From Pascua guehoae (Eukaryota > Basidiomycota > Tremellomycetes > Trichosporonales > Trichosporonaceae): a stretch of DNA of 64,000 bases. This document shows positions 56,289 through 64,000 of the stretch, piece after piece (position 1 is the stretch's first letter; the number at the start of each line of letters is the position of its first letter). A program made the position numbers and the translations under genes. The stretch lies in the NCBI GenBank assembly GCA_001600415.1, contig BCJX01000014.1, forward strand, positions 354,189 through 418,188, read 5' to 3'. Below the pieces are notes generated by a model. The model made no database searches, was not told where the DNA came from, and saw nothing but the letters and a program-made list of their open reading frames with translations.

Positions 56289-58420
56289 ATTATAGGCATC
56301 GGGATGGACTGCAATCTGATGAGGGTTCGTTGGCGGTGTCCCAGGGAAGTCGGGTGCTACATCTGCTTGCGCCAGCGCCGGGGCACGCCGTCTTGCTCCG
56401 TTGGTGTCGTTTCATAGAGCTCTTGACGCGGAAACCCCTCCCACATCCGTCGCAGACGTAGGCTTAAGCGTCAGCATTGGTCCATTCCACTTCAGGGCAG
56501 TGAGGCACAGTGGAAACGTGGGGAGAAAATCGTGAAGGTGGCAAGGGGACAAATCCGCGGGGATTGGGACATGGGGCATTGACATACGGAGGACGCGGTC
56601 TGGCTCGTGTGTCTTTACGTGCGCGTCGTAGGCCGATTTGCGGTAGTTGAAGACCTTCCCGCAATAAGGACAAACACGAACTTCAAGTCAGCGTGATTCG
56701 GGACAGTTGAGAGCTCACTGAGCTGCTTTGGACCTGAACCGTGTTTGGTCTTGAAATGGCGGTCGAGGTCGTACTGCCTCCAGAACTTCTGTTTGCAGAC
56801 ACTGCAAACAATTTCTTGAGACGGTTAGTAGGGCACGGATGGTACGAGCTTACCAGGTTTATCGACATGCTTGGTACCGACATGACGTTGAAGGTTTGAC
56901 TTCGGCGTCAGAACCATGGTACACAGACTGCACGGCCAGTCTGAGACAGTCAGCAACGTCTTGTGTGCTTGTGGCCACGTACTTCGGGCGTCGTCGATGT
57001 GTGTAGCACTGTAGTGCCTGTCACGATTGCATTTTTTTGATCGAACGCCCAGTCGCAACCGGGCCAGGTGCAGGGGAGCCCTAGGAATTAGCTGCCATTG
57101 TGGGATCATTGCGACTCACCCTGGATGCGGTCGGCATCGTGGCGCACCAGGTGCTCTTTCATGTGGTACGAGCTTTCTTTCTTTCTCGACATGTTTTGTG
57201 TCCTTGAGACGTTGGAGGTTGTGCTTGCTCGTAAACGACATGTCACACTTGTCACAAGGGACGTCTGCGACTTTCAGCATCGCCCGGGAAGCTTGGCGTT
57301 ACACTCACCACAGTCACCGCCAGTGTGTGTCTTCAGGTGCCGGTCCATGTTTCCCTTGGTGTCGAAGCGCCAGTCACACTCGGGCCATGGGCAGGCGAAT
57401 TCTGGGGCATTAGTTGACACTGTAAAATATAGGGGTGCTCACCCTTCACCCGATCGGCGTCGTGGAGCTTGAGGTGCGTGCGCATGTGAGTGGGAGACGA
57501 GAATGTCTGTGTGCACTCTGGGTTGAGGCTGCAAGACCAGTCAAAGCCTACACCCATCGACTCGCCATGCGTAGCGCCTGGACACTTTGGCCATCTTCCG
57601 CACAGGGGGGCATTCCAACGGGCACGCCTTGTTACACGGCGTCCAGTCGTGATCGAAGACGACGGGGTGCCGACCCTTGAGCGTGGTATGCGAGTGGAAC
57701 AGCTCCGCCAAAATCGTGAGGGTGTACGCCACACCACGGTGCCGGCTGGTCGAGTCCCGGGGGTCAAAGGTCCTCAGAGTCTACAGGGCGAATTGATACA
57801 CCCTGTAGACCAGCTGGAAACCGACCCACGCAAGGAAAAAGACGTCCTTGCTGTGTGTCAGCATTTTCCTACTTGCAGCAGGGACTTACGGGTCGCCTCG
57901 CCTCAACTGCGACACATGCGAGCCGAAACGAATGGCCGCTCCCGCCTTTCCCTCGTAGCCGGCAGACGTTGCCGACCCAATGTAGAGGAGGGTGGCGAGG
58001 CCCTTGGCGAACGCAGTCTTCAAATATACTGCCATGTAGTTGACGTCGTGCGTGGACTGGAGGAGTTTGAGGCACTCCTCGAGGGTTGGCAAGCGGGCGT
58101 CGTACAGAATCAAGTGCAGTAACAGTAGCGGGCGAGAGGTATGCGCCAGAACTAGGGGCCGTGAAGTTGAGACCGGTTACACCTCCTAGGAGGTGCACTG
58201 AAGTCAGGAGAGAGGGAAGAAAGCTGGGGGAGGGGGAGATCTTACCGATGGCAAATAGGAGTAGTGACCGAGATGTATTTGCCAGGACGATGGAGAGGTT
58301 GTGAAGGCCGGCGACACATCCTAGGACGTGAACTGAAGTCAGCGGAGACGGGAGAAAGATGGGGGAAGGGGAGGTTTTACTGGTGGCCACGATGACCAGG
58401 AGGAATAGCTCAGTTTGTCA
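56289..58420 (-). pseudogene. Broken GIY-YIG-like and multi-C2H2 zinc-finger gene
   Basis: A block at 58105-57890 reads LEECLKLLQSTHDVNYMAVY and LYIGSATSAGYEGKAGAAIR, resembling GIY-YIG nucleases (YIG, then R and H). The next exon (from 57850) continues it to YTLTILAELFHSHTTLKG. Downstream exons give zinc fingers: CSLNPEC...HMRTHLKLH; CPWPEC...HLKTH; CDKC with the first His replaced by Leu; a half finger HMKEHLVRH without cysteines; CTWPGC...; CSLC...HVGTKH; CSVC...HFKTKH; CPYC...HVKTH; CDGC...HQRSKTAC, then TAA at 56289. Introns are 38-42 nt, except the last (125 nt), with good borders. Lesions include an in-frame TAG at 57781-57783, a frame change before the first finger, and a frameshift in a 7-A run within the fifth. 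Confidence 0.6.
58161..58390 (-). repeat. Tandem duplication of an exon-intron unit
   Basis: The segments 58161-58250 and 58303-58390 are diverged copies. On the minus strand each has a gtaa donor, a C/T-rich intron ending ctgacttcag, and an exon starting .gcac/ttcac then ctcctagga. The exons encode HVLGCVAGL and HLLGGVTGL. Confidence 0.75.
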
Positions 58421-59651
58421 GCGTGTTCTTCCTGGTGCATAATTCAATCACAGAGCGCCCACTATCTTGTTGATGTTTGTGTTTCTGTTTGGTGGAATGG
58501 AAAGGTAGGAAGGCGATAGAGGTGCGTGCGAAGTTGGAAGAGGAAGTTGAAAGAGGAAGGTGACGAGGAATGTGACGAGGAATGTGACGAGGAAGGTGAC
58601 GAGGAAGGTGACGAGGAAGGTGACGAGTAAGTGGAAGATGAGTGAACAAGACAGCGACGTCGTGATGAAGGTGGGGCGGCAGTATGAATCTGCCACCAAT
58701 TAATTGCACCGCCAATTGACTGCACCACCAAATATGGGTACCTACCGTCTTCCGAGGATGAGCGTGCGGCAACCACTCAAGTGTTCAGCTGTTTGTTGAA
58801 GTCAAAGTGCAGTGGGTCTTATTGTTCAGTTGTTTGATGAGGTCAGAGTGCAGTGGGCTGGGTGTCAGGATCCTCGCATCGCACCGCCGCGTTGGCTCGT
58901 CGTATTTGGTTTGGGCGGATTGGATGGAAGATATAAGACGAGTCGCGACGTACCTAGCACCTTGATGGTGGTGGCAAGGATGTAGATCTCTCACTCACAC
59001 CGACCTCTATTCTTCCTCCTCCTTCCCTCAGGCCGCCTGTTTCACACCCCGTTTGCAACGAGCGAAACCGACTGGCTTCCACGTCTTGGATCACGTGGGT
59101 GTCGTTGTTGAGTTTGTGGGCTGATGGTAGCTCGCAGTGTGTGGCTTTGTAGCGTTATGTGAAGAGCACAATGCTGTGTGAAGTGTAGCTTACTGAGGCA
59201 GCAGCTCAGACGTTGCATGGTGATCGTGTTCATGGTGCTGCTCAAGTGTGCGAGATCCGCGTTGCCATAGGAAAGAAGGGGGCAGTCCTTCCCCAGCGAG
59301 TCAGCTGGAGATATCCTCGTCAGTACTTCCGCTTCACGCCTGGCCTTCGGCACAAAACATCAACTCCGCCAACTCCCCTTTCTGCGCTCTCCTGCCCTAG
59401 TTCAGCACCACATGACGTGCAGAGCCTCCAGAGAATGGAGAATGGATGCACAAGCTGCACTCAAGAGCTCAAAAAGTCAGTGGATCGCCGCTGATCGCTA
59501 GGGCGTTGAATTCAGGCAAGTCTGAAAATTAGATCCCGTTGTGCCACATTCGACGGAATCAAATCTCCACCTGCCACACCTCCGAACTTCCAATGCTACT
59601 CCTGCAACAAGTCCACCAGTATGCAATACATCACGCCAGCACCACCACCGC
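58421..59651. other. Intergenic with simple repeats
   Basis: No gene is seen. Six to seven copies of the 12-mer gaggaaggtgac lie at about 58553-58626. Two 35-bp copies of tgttcagctgtttgttgaag and following bases lie at 58782-58816 and 58823-58857. The right end should contain the 3' UTR of the eS4 gene. Confidence 0.55.
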
Positions 59652-60998
59652 TTACTCCTTGGCAGCGGCACGACGACGGGCATCACGTTCTTCGGCAATA
59701 CTGAGCCACACGCCCTTGCCCTTCGGGAGCGAGACCTGGGCCTTGGCACCCTCGCCAATGACGAAGACGTTGCCGATGCGGGTAGCGAAGACGCGGTCGA
59801 GGACGTCACGGATGTGGACAATGTCGAAGCCACCGAGGTGACGCTCAGTGTGGACAATGACACCCGAGCGACCCATGGAGCGGCCGCCAGTGACCATGAC
59901 GACGTTTCCGGGCTCAAACTTGATGTGGTCGACAATCTTGTTCTGGACAAAGTCGAACTTGACGGTGTCGTTGACCTTGATGGCCGGGTCGGGGTAGCGG
60001 ATGGTGCGGCCGTCGTGGGTGACGACGTAGGGGACACCCTTGGCACCGAGCTGGTGGCGCTTGACCTTGCAGAGCTTGAAGGTCGCCTCCTCGGGGCTGA
60101 TGCGGTGGATGGTGAAGCGGCCCTTGATGTCGTAAAGGAGACGGAAGTGCTCGCCCGAACGCTCAATGGTGATGACGTCTGACTGTCAGTTGTGCTGTTT
60201 TGCAAGACGCAGACAAGGCGTCGGTGGCTGTTGCTGCTGCTACTAACCCATGAAGCCAGCGGGGTAGGTCTCGTCGGTGCGGACCTTGCCGTCGACCTTC
60301 ACAAGACGCTGCTTGAGGATAGCAGTGACCTCCTTGCCGGTGAGGGCATACTTGAGGCGGTTGCGAAGGAAGACGGTGAGGGGAAGCGACTCGCGAAGCT
60401 TGTGGGGGCCGGGCGACGGGCGGGGGGCCTGGGTGTTAGACACTAAACTCGACGGCCAAGTGTGTCACTCGTGTCGGAGAGAGGGGAGGGGACAACAAAA
60501 GTTGCAAGCCTCTCCTCTGGCCAGAGTTACGCGCTACTCACGTAGGTGCCGCCGAGCTTGTCGAGAAGCCACGAAGAAGGAGCCGCAAGGCGCTTGAGGT
60601 GCTTCTTAGGACCGCGACCCTGCCCTGTTAGCTGCTATGCTTGTGCATTGCGCAAATTTCCACCCCTGCGACTTCGACACTTCGGCTCGGTTCACGCAAC
60701 AGAACAGCGACATTTCGGTGTTTCGAGCACGAGAGTAAACGCGGCAGTGGATGTCGAGCGGAAGAGATGGCAGCGTGCGCCAGTCGTAGGCCATCGTCGT
60801 CAAGTCTCAAGCCTCGAGCTTCAAGACCTCAAGACCCATGCCCACAACTCCTCGACGCAACTCCTCTCAACCACCGCTCCACTCCATCCTTGCCCGCGCT
60901 CGAATTCAAAGTCACCGTCGCTGTCGCTGTCGTCGCGCGTGTCCGATGTCGTGCCGCTGTCGCTGTCGTCGTCGCTGGGGTCCGTCGACACTCACCAT
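59652..60998 (-). CDS. RPS4: 40S ribosomal protein eS4
   Basis: This is a small-subunit ribosomal protein. Exons 60998-60996 (the start codon alone), 60619-60542, 60428-60248 and 60178-59652 give 262 aa, the standard length. The N-terminus is [20 protein letters not shown], and the S4-type RNA-binding region and KOW-like part follow ([48 protein letters not shown]). The C-terminus ends ARRRAAAKE. The start codon is followed directly by GTGAGT, so exon 1 contributes only Met before a 376-nt intron, an arrangement often seen in fungal ribosomal protein genes. The third donor is GTTAGT. It is divergent from the inositol monophosphatase gene. Confidence 0.95.
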
Positions 60999-61418
60999 TT
61001 TGATGTTTGAGGGATAGAGGATGCAAGCGCGAACAGTGATCAACTCGCCTGCGACCTCGCCCAGCGTTCGTGCTCCAACCGGGCAGGGACCCAACTGCCC
61101 CCTCCCCCCCCCAACCACTTCGTTTTCTTCCGTCCGTCGGCGCTAAGAATTTCTCTCTTAACACCGACAGGGTCAACCACGTGCACCCTGAATGTTATTT
61201 GTGGCACTTTCAAGTCTCGATCAATTGATTCCGTGATCCTTCGGAGTTCCTGGCCATCTCCGTCCCTCATCCAACCCCTGCAACGTCATCGTCAGCAACA
61301 ACGTGCCTCACGCATCAGGTCGGTCACGAACACTACTCAGTTCGGTCACACCTGACTATACCTACCATAACTACTCCTCCTCAACCGAGTCTCTGAACAC
61401 CGTCTTCCCACAGCAAAC
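60999..61418. promoter_or_regulatory. Divergent promoter of RPS4 (-) and inositol monophosphatase (+)
   Basis: These 420 bp between the two start codons should hold both promoters. A C-run (about 61101-61110) and T/C-rich stretches are present. No clear TATA box was found for either direction. Confidence 0.6.
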
Positions 61419-62986
61419 ATGTCTGGATCAACTGATCTCGTCGGAGAGGCGCTTGAGTTTGCCATTGCCATTGCCCGTGAGGTATGTCTTGCTGGAGGCA
61501 GACACACCACGGCAACGTTGACATACTAGGCAGGGCAGATGATTCGCGATGGACAGGCGAAACGCTTCGCGTCTGGTGCAGGCGAGGACGAAAAGGCAAA
61601 CTCTGTGGACGTGAGCTAGGATCGTTAGGGTGTTTAGCTTATCCCAGCTCGTGACAGAGGTGGACAAGGCGGTTGAAGACTTCCTCGTTGGCCGCATCAA
61701 GAAGCAGTACCCCAACCACAAGTTGTGAGTTTACGTTGTTGACAACCAACTACCATCAACAAGCCTGCCATGCTGTTGTATTAAGCTTATTGGCCACATT
61801 GCTATGAAGCTCTTACTGACTCTCTAGCATCGGGGAAGAATCCTACGATGGCCAGGAGATCACTGACGCCCCTACTTGGATTGGTGAGTGCTATCGAACA
61901 GCTGGTGGCTGACGGGCAGTGGAGTGAGCTTGTTCTCCAAACAAGGAGCACTACTAACATTCAGCCCCATTGATGGTACGACCAACTTTGTGCGTTTAAA
62001 CCCATAACATCGCCTGTGTACTGACGCCGTAGATCCATGGTTTCCCCATGGTCGCGACATCCATTGGCCTGGCTGTCGGCGGCGTTCCCGTCGTCGGTGT
62101 CGTGTACAACCCCTTCCTTGACCAGCTGGTACGTTCACCGACCACAGCTCTGTCTGACTGCAGTACTCGGCTGCCAAGGGTCGCGGCGCATTCCTGAACG
62201 AGAAGACCCGTCTCCCACTTACAGGCAAGCCGAAGCCACTGACTTCGCTGGGTGCTGCTCTGTGAGTTCCCTTGTGACACTCGTTGTATACTTCTGGGTA
62301 TGTCTGCTCGCTATGTGCTTACACACAGCATTGCGGTGGAGTACGGCTCGTCGCGCACCGCACCGGCGCTCCCTTCCAAGCTGAGCACGTTCAAGAACCT
62401 CACCGCCGACTCCAAGGAGGGCGGCAAGATGGCTCACTCGCTCCGTAGCGTCGGTAGCGCCGCACTCAACATTTCCTACGTCGCAAGCGGTGGTCTCGAC
62501 ATGTGAGTTCCAGATGGCCGGTGTGCCTCGAGCATACGCTGATCGCACAGCTACTGGGAGATTGGCGTGAGCTGGATTGATTCTTTGTACACGCAACCGC
62601 TGACACTCAAGTGCTGGCCATGGGACGTCTGCGTAAGTCTACAATGTGGAGTGGCGCTTACCCCAGGCTGGCATGTGCATCCTTGCCGAGGCTGGCGGCG
62701 CAAGCTACGGTGGCAAGGATCTCGACAACGTCTCGGGCGAACCCACAGCCAAGATTATGGGTGCGTGTAGACAGCCGGCTGCCTGTGGTGTTTGATGGTA
62801 TGCGCTGACGCTTGCCACAGCTGGGCGCAAGTACCTGTTCATCCGCGACGTGGCCCCACTTACGGTGAGCTGCTACCTTTTTGCCCCTAAAGCTCCCGCT
62901 CACAAGGATAGGGCGACACAGCTCGTGGAACGCAGGAGCACATTGCGCGCGAGTTCTACGAGACAGTCAGCGAGTGGGACCCGTGA
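61419..62986 (+). CDS. Inositol-1-monophosphatase, 307 aa, 14 exons
   Basis: This enzyme is a Mg-dependent phosphatase that releases free inositol from inositol phosphate. Metal ligands are visible: E77 in IGEES, D94 and D97 in [12 protein letters not shown], and D235 in WPWDVCAG. Exons: 61419-61481, 61530-61610, 61648-61724, 61828-61883, 61920-61923 (4 nt), 61965-61989, 62033-62128, 62164-62261, 62329-62502, 62551-62566, 62612-62632, 62667-62760, 62821-62864 and 62912-62986. The phases fit and the total is 924 nt. Without the 4-nt exon the frame breaks and Val-Asp of the catalytic motif is lost. Fungal relatives include the INM1 and qutG products. Confidence 0.95.
61920..61923 (+). other. 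4-nt microexon (TGGA) in the inositol monophosphatase gene
   Basis: It is flanked by a 36-nt intron (61884-61919, GTGAGT to GGGCAG, with ggctgac) and a 41-nt intron (61924-61964, GTGAGC to TTCAG, with actaac). Joining G, TGGA and C gives GTG GAC, the Val-Asp of the conserved [12 protein letters not shown] motif. Confidence 0.85.
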
Positions 62987-64000
62987 GCGTGACGTGGCCA
63001 AGAGTTGTAGTAGAAAGAATGATGCATCATCTTGTTGGACAATAAAAGCTACAGTTGCACAGACCAGTTCAACGTCAGCAGGACGAGCAAGCCGTACACG
63101 GCAAATTATACTTCGTACCTTGCGAATACTGTACAGTGGACTGATGCATGTGAAATGTCCTGGCCTACCCGGCGACAACCTTGGCGTGTGAACCAAGGAT
63201 GCCAGAAATGGTCACGAAGGGGCCGACTAAAGCCCCCGCGCGCCTGGACGGACCAGTGATACTCTCGCCCCCCTTTCCCCGTCCGGACACCAGAGGAATT
63301 GGGTGCCGATCGTGAATAAAAGGGGCTGTTGGGTTGTGTGTGTGGGAAGGAGTGGAGGGAAGAGGAGGTGGAGAGAGGATGGGTGTGGGATGGGGATCTG
63401 TGAGTCGCAGACAAGCCCGAGCTCGTGAGAAGGACGATCAGATGGCTCTGGCATGTCGCGGTGTGAACCGCACACGCCAGAGGGATCAGACAAGAGGTGG
63501 TCGGAGTGTTAGCATGTGTCGGGTTGAGAGGAGTGGGTGAAGAGACGAGGCAAAATCAATCGCGGCTGGAATCTTTTATGGGCCGAAATTTGGGTGCGAG
63601 CGTTGACGGATCGAGGCGGATCCAGATTTCTGGTTATCGCCTGATAGGCGTTCAAAAATAGGCCCACGGGATGGAGTTTTGGTTGTCGGATTTGCTTACG
63701 TAATCGCTTTGGCTTGGCTGTCGTTGTTTGGTGTGGGGATCATGCGGTCATGCGGGGGTCGCTGTGGGGTACCGGGACAGGGGAGAGAGATGAGAATGAC
63801 AACCTGGGAGAATAAAAGCAAAAAGGTTCAATGCGCGCAAAGACGTGTCTGGAGAAGTCAATTGCTGGCACAACTGTCCCAACGTGCCAACACAAAACTT
63901 TAAAGGCACGCGCGCTCGAGCGCGTTGTCCATGCGCGGTTGCACAGTAGCAACCGAGGGAGAACCTGTCATGAGGATCATCACGACCACGAACAGAGCCG
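62987..64000. other. 3' region of inositol monophosphatase and intergenic sequence
   Basis: After the poly(A) signal at 63041 no gene is recognised up to the window end. The minus strand at about 63330-63400 is C/T-rich and may belong to a leader, but no start could be tied to it. Confidence 0.5.
63041..63046 (+). terminator. Poly(A) signal AATAAA
   Basis: AATAAA lies 54 bases after the inositol monophosphatase stop codon on the coding strand. Confidence 0.6.

Overview
This is nuclear DNA of a GC-rich fungus, most likely a basidiomycetous yeast of the Tremellomycetes (Trichosporonales-like). That placement is my inference from gene content, gene architecture and composition, not from a search. 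Genes are cut by many short introns, often 36-70 nt, with GTGAGT-type donors and CTGAC/CTAAC branch sites. Several exons are only a few bases long, and a tRNA-Gly family carries introns.

Layout. 0.9-2.7 kb (-): pieces of a RING-finger gene. 5.1-9.0 kb (+): a Zn2Cys6 transcription factor of about 1030 aa in 11 exons. 11.4-13.6 kb (-): an unrecognised 674-aa proline-rich protein. 21.0-22.0 kb (+): DRE2 (cytosolic Fe-S assembly). 22.3-23.4 kb (-): GAR transformylase (purine synthesis), convergent with DRE2. 24.0-26.1 kb (+): a 479-aa His/Cys-rich protein. 27.2-29.0 kb (+): a D-2-hydroxyacid dehydrogenase. 30.1-31.3 kb (-): three intron-containing tRNA-Gly(GCC) genes. 37.2-39.0 kb (+): an Ala/Glu-rich protein. 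39.6-41.7 kb (+): the Pol I subunit RPA12, interrupted by a 342-nt assembly gap. 43.5-46.8 kb (+): a BCAS3-family WD40 protein. 47.2-48.8 kb (-): a CCDC124/Oxs1 family protein. 49.4-54.9 kb: decayed, repeat-rich coding remnants. 55.5 kb (+): an odd fourth tRNA-Gly copy in an AT-rich patch. 56.3-58.4 kb (-): a broken GIY-YIG plus multi-zinc-finger gene. 59.7-61.0 kb (-): ribosomal protein eS4. 61.4-63.0 kb (+): inositol monophosphatase, divergent from eS4.

The housekeeping genes have no shared pathway; the layout is that of an ordinary fungal chromosome arm with one accessory, decaying segment at about 49-59 kb. The two most striking observations are splicing features: a 4-nt exon that restores the catalytic motif of inositol monophosphatase, and an apparent 1-nt exon in the transcription factor. 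Exon coordinates were read by hand; each full gene model was checked for phase continuity and for a total length divisible by three.
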